A DNA stretch of 64,000 nucleotides, from assembly GCA_008360975.2 (NCBI GenBank), contig CM039211.1, forward strand, positions 69,957,965 through 70,021,964, written 5' to 3'. A program made the translations under genes and the position numbers. The notes below the pieces were generated by a model. The model did not search any database. It saw only the letters and a list, made by a program, of their open reading frames with translations, and was not told the DNA's origin. Positions 10,057 through 21,784 of this stretch are shown in pieces. This DNA comes from Lichenostomus cassidix (Eukaryota > Chordata > Aves > Passeriformes > Meliphagidae). The stretch's first letter is position 1; each line of letters opens with the position of its first letter.

Positions 10057-10856
10057 AGAGGTGTTACTGAAACCCACAACACTGGTTTAATATAAGTTAT
10101 AAGATGCACAACCATCTTCTGGGCCAACTTAAATCTATGACAGAAAGACTGTCAACTTCATCACTGAGTATTTACAAAATATTTTTCTTTACTCTGCTTC
10201 AGGCATTTCCCTGTTTGTTCAATGTGTTATTGATTGAGAAACAGCTACTTTGGATTTAAACAACTGAAAAAATAATTTTGAGACACTGACATTGGGTTCT
10301 GTCACTGAGGTGTTTTCTATGCTGATTTTGGGTCCTTTCTTAAGTCTCACCTTATTTCACAAAAAACCTAAATGAGTCTGTCCAACAGTGTTGTTATGAC
10401 ACTACATGAAATCCTGTTGTCATTCTAACCAACAGTAAAATTCATATTCAGACAGTTTCAGCTAAAACTGATATCTTTAAAAGCATGTCCTGATCATGGG
10501 AACCTGGATTTATTTACTTTTGCCAGAAGTTCAAGTATTTTGCTTCTCATGTAAACTGAAATGTGCTACCTCTAAAATGGATATAAAGTTAATTAACTGC
10601 TTCATCAGTGTTCAGTGAGTACTATTTATATTTATGTATTTTTTCAACAAGGAAAAAAACATAATTGATATTGTCATTTTTACTTACATTTATATTTACG
10701 TGGTAGTCTAAGCTGCTTAAACTAATGAATCTATAAATTTTCATGTTTGCCTTTCTCCCTCCCTACCATCTGCCCTCCCTTCCTACATCACTTTTTTCTT
10801 TCTAGGTAAAGTCCATGTCTAATTTTCTGTAATCAAACAAACTCTTAAACAGACTT
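10057..10856. other. Unique DNA, no feature seen
   Basis: AT-rich sequence with no recognised repeat or exon. It becomes C/T-rich after about 10750 as it runs into the pyrimidine microsatellite. Confidence 0.45.
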
Positions 10857-10916
10857 ATTTTCTTTCTTTCTCTCTCTCTTTCTTTCTTTCTTTCTCTCTT
10901 TCTTTCTCTCTTTCTT

Positions 10917-10988
<72 letters not shown>

Positions 10989-10990
10989 TT

Positions 10991-11021
<31 letters not shown>

Positions 11022-11258
11022 CTTTCTTTCTTTCTCTCTTTCTTCTTTCTTTCTTTCTTTCTTTCTCTCTCTCTTTCTTTCTCTCTTTTTCTTCCTCTCT
11101 TTTTCTTCCTCCCTTTCCCTTTCCCTTTCCCTTTCCCTTTCCCTTTCCCTTTCCCTTTCCCTTTCCCTTTCCCTTTCCCTTTCCCTTTCCCTTTCCCTTT
11201 CCCTTTCCCTTTCCTTCCTTTATTCCTTCCCTCCTTCCTTCCTCTTTCTCTCTCTCTC
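10857..11258. repeat. Compound pyrimidine microsatellite (TTTC)n / (CCCTTT)17
   Basis: About 400 bp of almost pure pyrimidine on the plus strand. The first part (10857-11099) is TTTC with TCTC variants. The second (11111-11212) is 17 uninterrupted CCCTTT units. A CCTT/TCTC tail follows to 11258. On the minus strand it gives a long open frame of Lys-Gly and Lys/Glu/Arg repeats, which is an artefact of the hexamer and not a protein gene. Length in the assembly may be inaccurate because such tracts collapse or expand. Confidence 0.95.
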
Positions 11259-13439
11259 ATTTCGTTTTTCCTTTTATAGAGCACTCATGGAAAAAATAGA
11301 ATGATTAAGGGAAAAGATATCTTCTCTTATTAAATTTTTGGTCCAGACGATCTAGTTTGCAGTGACTGATGTAGTATGTGGAATGCATTGAATATCCTAA
11401 CACAGTGAACTCAGACCAGCACTACCACTAAGAATAGCAGTTGAAGTCTTCGAACCTTCAAATCGTAATCGTAGCAAGAATGAAAATTTTTGGGACAATA
11501 AGCTTGGAAATTGAGGAATAGAATTGTGATAATTTACCAGAATTTTCTGCACCTTATTAATTGATGCTGATTTCTTGCTACATGCAATATGTCATCCATT
11601 GCCCATGAACTAAATAAAAATTGTTTACTATCAACTTCTTTCTGCTTTTACATTAAAGGGTACATAAAGGATGCAGAAGGTCAATGCTGCAGTTGCCACA
11701 AGAAGGAAACCATACAGAAATCAGCTGGAAAGTGTTCCCATTGCATGATATGTCCTTAGTACTAAAACTTGTCATAAAAAGGCCAGTCCTACATATAAAT
11801 TTCCAAAATAAAAATTAAGCATCCCAATTTTTTGTTCTCATTTGTACAATACTGTGTTCTACACATTTGTGCCTTTTGGAAACAAATGTTCAGTGTGAAA
11901 GCTTTTCTGTTACTTCATATAGCGCCTGAAAGCTCCTAAAACCAAAAAAAGTCATTTGGACAATGACATTGGGAAATCCAATTAACATTAAATTAGGCTG
12001 AGATTATATATCATAAGCAATTAGAGTAGGTCTTTGAAAAGTACTGTCCCTCTCTGATGCTTTCCAACCTTTCAGTGTTAATATTCCAATAAAAATGCTA
12101 TTTTCCCCCACAGGTTTCACAAAGAATGAATTTTTGATTACTCAATCTGGTTGATCAGACTGACTTTATTAGAGTTGTTTTTATCCTTCCCAAACTTCAG
12201 CCATTTATTTCCCTTTCCCTCCCCTCTAAGAACTTCAACAAACACTGCATTTACTCCCCCGCCCTGCAAATGGCAAAAGAAAGTTACCTTTTATTTATGA
12301 GTGATCATTTTTTCCTGTCTATATTTTGACAAATAACATGGCAGAAAATGATTAAGGGTCTCATTTTGCAATGTGACTTGTATGTTATTTATTGTTAAAA
12401 TAAAAGTCACTTTGTGAATTGAAGTTTTTAATCATTTTTTCCCCTCTGTCAGGAAATAGTTTTGTCAAAAAGTGATGATATTTGACAGTGCTGTTTTTTT
12501 AATGACAGTTACAATCCTGGTAAGGAGTTTATCAGTAATTATTTCACTGTAGAATAATTATATGGATAAACTATTATCTAGTTATTTTCCATTGAAATTA
12601 TCTTCCTATTTCCCATGTTAGTAATAGTAATATTACAGTGCCCTGAATAGCTCCCACATAAAATAAAAGATGCACAAACATTTTTGAAAATATTTTCCCT
12701 GTCTTCTCTCAGAAACATATTACATCAAACATTCAACCCAGTTTAGCAGCAAACATAATGATACTCTAATTTCTTTGTCAATCACACTGTTAACCATCTA
12801 TGTTTTAAAACCTCTCTTTGGAAATCAATGGTTCTTATCCCAGTTTTGCATATGAAAGGGATTACACTTTTTCCATCTTCATGTTGACATCTCACCTAAC
12901 TTTTTCCACTTTTCAGGAAGTTAAAAATAAATTTTATCAGTCTACCCTACCCCTGTATTAAATAAAGACAGACAAGGACTTCCCAAAGATGATTCAGAAC
13001 AGGAGAACAGGTCTAGTTAACTCAGCTTCAGTTGCTCATTAAATGCACAGCTGATAGGGAAAAACAAACAAAAAAATACAAAACTAGAAACAAACAAAAA
13101 AGAGAACAGCTCTTTAATAAATGTGCTAAATGCCCAAACTCAGATGCAAGTGTATAATTTTGTTATGGTGCACATACACAAGTTCCTCAGAGTGTTTCTT
13201 CGCCACATATCCCAGACGACTCCACAAATGCTCATTAACTCATCACAGCTCTGTGAGGAGTAGTAGGGAAGTGCTGTGGTCAGATTAAAACTAAAGCAAA
13301 TGAAGCCCAATAGGTCAGTAACATTATGAGGGGTCCAGGAAAAGGCTTGGATCTCAGCCTTATCAGGTATTTATAAGCTACCTCTGTGGGCAATACTAAG
13401 AGAAGAGTAGGAGCTAAATGGAGGCACAACTGTCCTATT
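11259..13439. other. Unique AT-rich DNA, possible conserved element at 12280-12650
   Basis: No exon or transposon is recognised. Between about 12280 and 12650 there are two TGACAG words (12483-12488, 12503-12508) and two TAATTA words (12536-12541, 12555-12560), which are MEIS/TGIF-like and homeodomain-like motifs. An A-rich tract with AAACAAAC words lies at 13060-13105. Whether any of this is conserved cannot be judged from one sequence. Confidence 0.4.
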
Positions 13440-14117
13440 TTGTCAGGACCATGAAGTGGTGATGGCTGAAAAACTGGATGTCACCTGGCAGTGTGCACTT
13501 GTATCCCAGAGAGCCAAGTGTGTCCTGCCTGTGCCAAAGGAGGTGTCACCAGCAGGTCCTGGGAGGGGATTGCCTTTGATGACAGCCCACCTGGAATGCT
13601 GCATCCAGCTCTGGGAACCCCCAGGTAGGGAGGATGTAGACCTGTTGAAATGAGTCCAGAGGAGTCCAAGAGCTGCCCAGACGTTTGGAGCTCTGGAGAC
13701 AGGCTGAGGGAGCTGTGAGGGTTCAGCCCAGAGAAGTGAAGGATTTAGGGAAAACTCAGAGCTCTCCCCAGTACCCAAATAGGCTAAAAGAGATGGAGAA
13801 GAACTTTTGACAAGGGCATGGAGTGATAGGACAACAGAAAATGGCTTTAGATTAAAAGAGGCTAGATTTAAATCTAGATTAAGATTAGATTAAGAGATTA
13901 AGAAAAAAATCTTCCCTGTGCGTATGAGGCCCTGGCACAGGTTGGAAGAGAAGCTGTGGCTGTTCCATCCCTGGCAGAGTTCAAGGCCAGGCTGGACAGG
14001 GCTCTGAACAACCTGGGACTTTGGACAGTGTCCCTGCCCATAGCACAGGGGTTGCAGCAAGATGACATTACGAGAAGCCACTTCACTGTCCTCCCCAAAC
14101 CAAATAATTCTATCAGG
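13440..14117 (+). mobile_element. CR1 LINE fragment, 3' part
   Basis: This is a second 5'-truncated CR1 in the plus orientation. Diagnostic blocks are CTGGCAGTGTGCACTTG (13483-13499), AAATGAGTCCAGAGG (13648-13662), GAGACAGGCTGAGGGAG (13694-13710), GTTCAAGGCCAGGCTGGACA (13979-13998) and the final GTGTCCCTGCCCATAGCACA (14029-14048), then a decayed 3' terminus AATAATTCTATCAGGTA. A short ATTAAGATTAGATTAAG slip repeat (13870-13900) lies inside. Open frames in both strands belong to the repeat and are not genes. Confidence 0.88.
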
Positions 14118-17100
14118 TAGTTTTACACTTAACATCAATGGATTTTAATGCAAATCACTGCAGGTGGAAGTCATGTCAGATGTCATAGCACTCTCTTGCA
14201 GTTCATGAAGCATCATGGTCTGACCCCCCACTGTCACAGGTGGAATGATGAACTTCACCTGTTAAAAGAAAAGCAACAGCACACTTTGTTGAAATAAAAA
14301 AGTGGATTAAAATTTGGTGGCAAATGTGACAGTGATTTAATGAGATTCGATAGCAAGATACACTTGATTACTGTGTAGAGGACAGGATTACACAGAACCA
14401 TCAGGGACATCCTCTCATTGAGCCACAAGGTTCAGAAAAGATCCCTTTGTGTTCTTAACTCCTCAGACAGGAGTCTGGGTGTAGCTGGACCCACTCCCAG
14501 TCCCAGCTTTGGTCAATGGTTCATGCCTAAAGAAGGTATATCTGCACAATCAGTTCTTTACCTCCCTTTGCTAAGATTTTAGCATGCTATTAATCACTTC
14601 CCAAGGATCTGTTGCTGCAAGGAGTCTCTCAGACTTGAGGAATAACCTTGAGACGTCCCTACTAAAGGGGATATCCTGGCATGCAGCCCGTCGCTGTGCA
14701 GGAGAGCCAAACAGGCCCCGGGCTGTCCACTATTTATGGACTAAGATGATGGACTTATTGTCATATTTGCATACCAGAAACACGTCTGGGTCACCCTTCC
14801 AGACAGCCTTTGGCTACCCTGTTGCCATCCATCCCCCAAAGTCCAGAGTGAGATGCCAGTTGCTCTTGCACAGCAAAGCAGTTACTGTCACCCTGGTGCA
14901 AATGCCATACTGGCACCAGCTCTGTCAAAACTGTGCTTCTAATTTATCATTTAATCTAAACACAAGGATGTAAAAAAAGCCAGCTTTTAACCACGAGTAC
15001 AAATATTTTGATGACATATTCCTTCATTTGACATGGCCTCCCTGATTAATACCTTCTTCCCACACATGAGGAGAAGGCAATCCAGTGGGAGCAGTTAAGT
15101 GAATTCTCGATGAGCTGAAAAAAAAAGCTGAGCTGCTCCTCTTATGTTACACTTGCAGGTGTTACCACAGGAGCTGAGAAAGGCCCTAAACACAGCAATC
15201 AGACACAGGTTTTTGTTTTTACAGGAATCATGAGAATCAGCAGCATCTGGTCATTTAGCTTAAAAAACAGTCCCAGCACCTACATTTGATTTCCCATATT
15301 TATCTCCCATCTTTCATCTGAGGTTGTTTTCAAATACAAGACTTAAAAAGAGAGAAAAAAAGGGGAACAGTAGTCATGAGGGGAGGACTCAGAGCTCTTG
15401 GTTCTCAGGTGAGTATCTCTAAAATAATAACAATGCAAATTCTTTAAATTTGCTGCATGCCTTATTTTTTCTCAGTCATGGAGATAAGTTGTCTCAGCTA
15501 GAAAGAAATGAGATGAGGTAGTTTAAAAATATTGTTTTGCCAGTGTTTCTAATCAGGAAAAATTGTTTTGATTATTCAGAGTGGCCTGATTCCACATTGC
15601 ACCTTTTGCACTAATTATTTCTGGCTGGTCACTAGTCAGACTTTATCATATCTTATCTTGTCCTATATTATTTTAACATTCAATCTGCAGTAGCTACAGA
15701 CATAATTTTCCTCCTCAGTGCTGGACAGTTCTTACTTGCTTCAGCCCGTGATCATGTCAGCCTCGAGAGAAAAGAGGTACATGTGTAGGTCACAGAGATC
15801 AGAAAGGAAAGAATTTAGGCAGTAAAACCCTGATGTGAAACATCTAAGGAGGGACAATTTCAAAATTGCCATGAGGGACTCAGAACGCGAGCGTGTTAAC
15901 TAGCAGCTCACAGGCTTTGCCTATTCCTCTGTTCCTGCTTCAGTTTGACAGGATTGGCACAAGGAAGCTCTCAAAACTGTCAAACTAGCACATTTGATGA
16001 GTCCAGGTTCTTTTCAACCCCTATGGCAATGTCCTTTTATTCATGCAGTAAAAGCTTGTTACCTGGTCACAAACACAGTCCTGCTTCAAAGCTTCCTGCT
16101 CTCTCTCCACTGCTGATTTCCGTATTTTCCCAGTTATTCAGCATCAAACCCAGAAAATCCTGGGCTGCTGGATTCCCAAGGCTTTCTTCTTCTTCTTTTT
16201 TTTTTTTTCCTTTTCCTTTCTTCCCACCCAAGTTCCTAAGCTTAGACTTTTCCTTTTGCTACTCATTTTTGAGACACGTAAAGTGAAATTAGCAAGTTTT
16301 TTTAACTGGATTTAACACACAGCAAATAATTGAAGTAAGGAAACAGTTGAAGATTCTCTCCATAGGCCTGTGGAACTCAAATAATGTTGATTTAATACAA
16401 CATATGATCATCTAAGCAAGACAGTACTTAATGAAGCACAGCACCAGCCAAGTAAGACAGTGTACAGAAGCACAGACCATGAGAGGACATCACAGGTGTG
16501 ATCACCTCTGTAAGACATTTACACATGCAATGGAGGACATGACAAAATATACATTTACATGGCATAAATTGAAACTGTGAGGTGTGCCGGTATGGACATG
16601 GTGTCACGGTCACCCAGTCTGATGTAATTTGCTCTGATCAGATATTTTGCCTTGCTGTTTGTCCCTGAGCTACAAAGCTGTGCATGAAAAGTTCTCAGAC
16701 TGCTGTGGTAGTAATAAAAAAGGCAAAGATTACAACAAAGTATGCAGAAGGAGTCATAAAATAATTTATGTGGCGGCAAAGTAGATTTGTCTATGATGAA
16801 ATCAGTCCACTATATTTGCTGCAGTGTCTCTAAGCAGAAGCTCTCTGTTGTGTCCCTATGCATGACAGAGGATGATATTCCATTTGGAGAATATTTGGCT
16901 CATTTAAGCTGGAAAGATATTGCCAGGAGTTGCAAAGTGAAAAGAAACAAAATAGGGTAGGCAGATTTTTGGCTTGTTTTTATAAAATTGTTGTTTCTGT
17001 TTTACTATGAGTTGCTTTCTCTGTACTCAGTCATTTGAGACACCAGAGCTACGTCATGGCTAAGTCTATAATCTCAGACTCTGGGTAAAACTGGCTGGGA

Positions 17101-17451
17101 AGAAACTTCAAACAGTGGTGATGAGCTGTGTGAGGGCTTATGCAAGTCTGTACCATAGAGAAGATATTGTCTGTACAGAGAAGACAGATGAACTTTTAAA
17201 TTTCCTTTTCTTTTCAGGGGTCTTAACTTGCTACACTGCTGCCCATATGGGATATATAGGGTGTAGGTTCATATTTCTGCTCTGAGTTTCCAACTTAATC
17301 CTCCCCTCATTACCGATACCTTTTCTTATATTTAAAAGGCAGCACAGGATTTTGTGCAGGATGCTGGATTTTAACAAGAAATATTACCCTCTGCAATTTT
17401 GTTTCCAGCTACGTTGAGTTTCTTCACTTTGTAAGAGGTTTTCTACTGCAT
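14118..17451. other. Unique DNA, no gene seen
   Basis: Ordinary non-coding sequence. A T-rich tract lies at 16186-16226. An open stretch of 129 codons at 14584-14973 has no recognised domain and is best taken as chance. No RNA gene or transposon is recognised. Confidence 0.4.
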
Positions 17452-17712
17452 ATAATAATGGAATCACTAAGATTGGAAAATACCTGCAAGATAACTAAGT
17501 CTAGGTGTTAATACAGTACCACTGTGTCCACCACTAAACCACATCCCCAAGTGTCACATCCACATGCCTTTTGAACACTTCCAGGGATGGCCATTCCAAC
17601 ACTTCCCTGGGCAGCCTTCTCCAATTCCTGACCAAGTTCCACAATGGGAAACAAACCTTTTTAGGTAAATACTGACATCAACCATTCATGACCCTCCCAG
17701 AACCATTTACGG
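17452..17712 (-). mobile_element. CR1 LINE 3' fragment, minus strand
   Basis: Read on the plus strand, this is the reverse complement of a CR1 3' end: GGAATCACTAAGATTGGAAA (17460-17479) marks the terminus, followed by ACTAAACCACATCCCCAAG (17533-17551) and CCAGGGATGGCCATTCCAAC (17581-17600) and the CCTGGGCAGCCTTCTCCAA block. The 5'-truncated end faces the next CR1, 40-50 bp away. Confidence 0.88.
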
Positions 17713-17751
17713 TATGAAATTCCAGATACATTTCTCTTTTTGCTCTGTACA

Positions 17752-18091
17752 ACCATCTGAAAGAAGGATGTAATGAGGTGGGCGTCAAATTCTTCTCCCA
17801 AGAAGCAAGAGATAGGATAAGAAGAAATGGCTTCAGGTTGCACCAGAGGGAGGTTCAAATTGTGTATTAGGAAAAATTCCTCCACTGGAAGGGTTTTCAA
17901 GCCCTGGAACAGACTGCCTCGGGCAGTGGTGGAGCCACATCCCTGGAGGTAGCTAAAAGATAAGTCAATGTCTTGCTTGGGATCATGATTTATTCTTGAA
18001 CTTGGCAGAGTTAGGTTTGTAGCTGGACTTGATTGCAAAGGCTTTTTACAATGTAAAATTTTTTATAATGTAAAAATTCCAAGATTCCATT
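17752..18091 (+). mobile_element. CR1 LINE 3' fragment, plus strand
   Basis: This is a 5'-truncated CR1 with blocks TCTTCTCCCAAGAAGCAAG (17792-17810), GGATAAGAAGAAATGGCTTC (17815-17834), CTGGAACAGACTGCCTCGG and ATCCCTGGAGGTAGCTAAAAG (17939-17959 region). It ends at TTCCAAGATTCCAT (18078-18091), then an A-rich tract. It stands head to head with the minus-strand CR1 at 17452-17712, so the two form an imperfect inverted repeat. Confidence 0.88.
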
Positions 18092-19989
18092 AAAAAAAAA
18101 GAGGAAAAAAAAAAAGACTATAAAGTGTTTCATTAGGGTTTGTTTTCTGATTTAGGAAGTGTATAAAAAAATCTTGAATATGTAATCTTCTTTTCCCTGC
18201 ATTCTGTGTGACTTTCTTACACCTCAGTCATACAAAATAGTCATGAAGCACCAAATGTTATCTGAAGAGGAGGTACTGGAAAAGCCTTCACATCAGCCAG
18301 GTAAGCAAGCACAGAGAAACCAGGGAACATTAATTTGAACTGCTGATATTCAAATGTTGTTCCATTCCCCAGCAAAGCTCTGTAACTTCCACTTAATGAC
18401 AGTTGCAACACAGACACAGTACATAAATCAAAATTCAGACAGGTTCTGAATACTCACATGTGTGACGTACCTGCTGGAGGTGACGAAGCTACACAGAAAA
18501 TGATGGTAGGCACCTGGTTGTCTGAGGACAGTAGCAAGAAACTGCCTTTCATTAGGCCAAGATTTGCAGGAGTTAAGTCCTGATTTTCAGAGCATGACTA
18601 TAATTCAGCTTCAAATAATGTGATAAGACAGGCAAAGGCAGAAAACTCTGCTAAACTCTCTGACAAGGGAACAGAAAATCCTCCACAGTTACAGAGACTC
18701 TAAGGACTTCTTCTCTCATTTGTAATTAACTTCTTCCCTATAAACCCAGTCTGACCTTGTCTGTACAGTATTGTCCAGACCTTTCATTTGTCATATGGTA
18801 TATGGCTTGGTAGTATAGCTTGTGTCTCAATGTCACTGAGTGTCTGAGGCTTGGGATTTTTTCATTGTTTTTTTTTCCCCCTCTACTTTATGACTTCAAT
18901 GGCTAAAAGAAAAGCAGCAAGGGTGTGGATGCCAAAAAATGCCTGCAAGTCTTTGCTGGAGAGTTAAAGTTTGGGAAAACACAGTTAAAATTTCTCAACT
19001 GAACTAACAAATCTTTAAGGTCAGGTGGAGAAATTGTGTTTTCCCTACTTTTCTGGTGATCAGATGCAAACTATTTTTGGTTTCAATTTAGTTTAAAGGT
19101 CAATTAATCACAGAAAACAATGGGTTTGGATTTTCTTTTTCCTTTTGTCCTGTTTTTAATTATGGACACTGAGAGCACAGAAAGTGTTAAGCTTGTTTGT
19201 TTTTTCTTCATTTGCTTTTAATGTGATTAAGTGCAACTGAAGACTCAAGAATTTTAGTATGAGTTCAAAACTAGTGAAATGTCTACAGGGAAAACTGATG
19301 TGAAGTACACTAGAATAGCATTGTACAGATAGTTTTGTGCTGAGAACCAAATTCATATCCTGCAACACTGTCATCTCAGTGATGTCATCTCAGTATCATA
19401 ATTTATCTCTGCTGTTTTATGGTAGCCCCAAAGTTCATCTACTTTAGCATTGAACAGTGTTAGACCATTTCTTAACTGTGAACTAAGAAAGCTGAATCTT
19501 TCCAAGTTTTCTGTCAAAAACACTGAAACTCATTGCACAGCTTATTTTTTTCCTTGCCTTGAACTTCAGAGCTGGGGAGTCCTTTACTAGGACAATGCTG
19601 AATTTGTCACTGCCCAATAAGACATTTTAAATATGTATATTTGTGCACGTGTTCATGTTTATTCCTGGTGTGCATACATATGTGTGTACAGTGTGTAAGA
19701 CATTGTGTATATGGATTACTACAATATGTCATCTGAACTGATGTTGTGATGAGAATGTCCAGGAAACTGTGTTTGCTAGGGTGGCCAACTTTTAAAATTA
19801 ACATACAATGTCTACAGGAAACATTCTGACTTTCGGAATCCATTCTTTCTGGGAACAGAATGAAATTATCTTTACATTTGTTGAGGAGTAAGGTTTTCTG
19901 AAGATATAATAAGCTTGTGCTAATGGCCAGTTTTAAATTAATGAGGTCTATTTTTTGGATCTGGAATTATCAAAAAATGAGGAAAACCC
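18092..19989. other. Unique DNA, no gene seen
   Basis: It starts with an A-rich tract (18092-18116). A short 14-bp near-duplication (TGTCATCTCAGTGA) lies at 19369-19394. Nothing else is recognised. Confidence 0.4.
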
Positions 19990-20553
19990 AAAATCTGTGA
20001 AACTCCCCACCTACCTCCACAAAACTGGGGAGAGAATCAGAAGGGTGAAACTGAGAACACTCATGGGCTGAGATAGAGGCTTTTAAACAGGTAAAGCAAA
20101 AGCTGTGCATGTGAGCAAAGCAAAACAAGGAATTAATTCACTGCTTGCCTTGAGCAGGCAGGTATTCAGCCATCTCCAGCAGAGCAGCACCCCATCACAT
20201 GGAAGAGTGACTTGGGAAGACAAACTCCATCCCCTTCCTCCTTCTTCTCCCCACTTTATACACTGAGTGTGATGTCCCACACTCTGGGATGTCCCACATT
20301 CTGGAATATCCCTTTGTTCACTCATGGTCACCTGTCCTGGCTGTGTCTCCTCCCAGCCTGCCAAGCACCCCCAGCCCCTCCCTAGGGTGGCAGTACAAGG
20401 AGCAGAAAAGGCCTTGGCTCTGTGCAAGCCCTGCTCAACAAAACCAAAAACACCTCTGTGTTATCAACCCTGTGCTCAGCACAAACCCAAAACACAGCCC
20501 CACACCAGCCTGGGAAGAAAACTACTTCTGCCACAGCCCAAATGAGCACAACA
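19990..20553 (-). mobile_element. Avian ERV LTR, probably solo, minus strand
   Basis: Read on the minus strand this matches a very common avian endogenous-retrovirus LTR that I recognise. It opens near TGTTGTGCTCATTTGGGCTG (20553 downward). The block revcomp of GAGCAGAAAAGGCCTTGGCT (20400-20419) and a TATA box (TATAAAG, complement of 20254-20260) follow. The block around 20108-20160 (AAAACAAGGAATTAATTCAC) is next, and it closes near a CTGATTCTCTCCCC block (complement of about 20027-20040). A 17-bp unit (GATGTCCCACACTCTGG) is tandemly doubled at 20271-20304 just upstream of the TATA box. The outer 3' border is uncertain and no target duplication is obvious. No internal retroviral sequence adjoins it. 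The family name and ERVL versus ERVK class are not assigned. Confidence 0.8.
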
Positions 20554-21726
20554 TGACATCCCCAGTGCTAACAAACTTACTCGCGTTATCTGGACAATTC
20601 GCTGGCTACGAGTCAGATCTTGAATTCCCCAGGAGGCCATTCTTCTCTGTCTCTTTTCTGTACATATCCTTGAACTGATCAGCCACATCAGCAGCGTTAG
20701 GTATGAAATAAGAAGCCTGACCTTTGGAATTGGCTCTCCCGACTGATCAGCTCAGCACTGATGTGCCTGGCACATTTTGACAGCACTGGGAGTTGCATAT
20801 GGGAATTGCACATGTCTAGATGGGAAAATATTTTAGTGAGAGGAAAATTCTATAGAGAGGGGCATGGTGGACGGAGAATTTCTCTGAACAGAGAGATGCA
20901 GTTTAGCTGGTTATTTTCTGGCCGTTCTTTAGTGTATAAAATCAGGTTATCTTCAGTATTGAATTGCCTATGCATTCACTGAGTTCACAGTCAAGCAAAA
21001 GAATGTCATACAGATATGAAAAAAAATTAGGATGTAATATATATATATGCTTCTGAGCAGCACCAAAGACCAGACGACAAGAAATGTCAGCATATGGTCA
21101 ACTCCCACTGTCCCAATTGCTTTGAAGGCTGGATCTGAGACTGTGTAAAAAATTCTTACTTAAAAGATAATTTCTTTTTTATAAGGCTTTGAGTTTGTTG
21201 CAATGATTTAATTGAGTCCTTGGTACCAATTACGCTTCCTGAGATGCTCTGTTTCATGTACATTTGTACTTTAATGTACATTTAAGCTTTAATGTACAGA
21301 GCCATTCGTTCATTTTGTCATGGTTGCTTTACCCAGAACAAGACCAAGAGCCTGACTCCCCGACTGCAGCAACAAATCTGTGTTTTTCAGCAGCTCTGCC
21401 ATCTTTGAGGAGCACATGTGACAAGTGTTTGAACTTTAAAGAAGAATCTGGGACCACGAGAAAACAAATACAACACATGAGGGATCAGAAGTCCAAAATC
21501 TGTGGGTGGTTATTCTCACCAGCTCCTGTGGACCTTCCTTACAACCTGTGAGTGTTGAGGACCTGACCCCTGAATGCTTCATGTTCTCTGAATGACCTGG
21601 GAGGACAGTTGTATTTTTATCTGCAGCTGGAAATACTCCTGAAAATCTTTCACAAATGGGGGACTACCCAAAATTCTCACATTGTGGGGCTTTTTGTTTG
21701 CTTTGTTTTGTGAGTTTTGCTTGGTT
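20554..21726. other. Unique DNA, no gene seen
   Basis: No exon or known repeat. Three TGTACA palindromes lie within about 40 bp near 21257-21298, two of them in the repeated word CTTTAATGTACA. A TATATATA run lies at 21039-21048. Confidence 0.4.
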
Positions 21727-21752
21727 TATTATTGTTAATATTATTATTATTA

Positions 21753-21784
<32 letters not shown>
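21727..21784. repeat. (ATT)n microsatellite
   Basis: About 58 bp of TTA/ATT units, interrupted by GTT at two places, which suggests an older and partly decayed tract. It gives a poly-Ile frame that is not a gene. Confidence 0.95.

Noticed and set aside
10802..11284. 160-codon minus-strand open frame rich in Lys-Gly and Lys/Glu/Arg
   Set aside because: It is the translation of the TTTC/CCCTTT microsatellite; hexamer and tetramer repeats keep frames open without coding.
13443..13778. Frames on both strands at 13.4-13.8 kb
   Set aside because: They lie in a decayed CR1 copy; the longest is antisense to the element.
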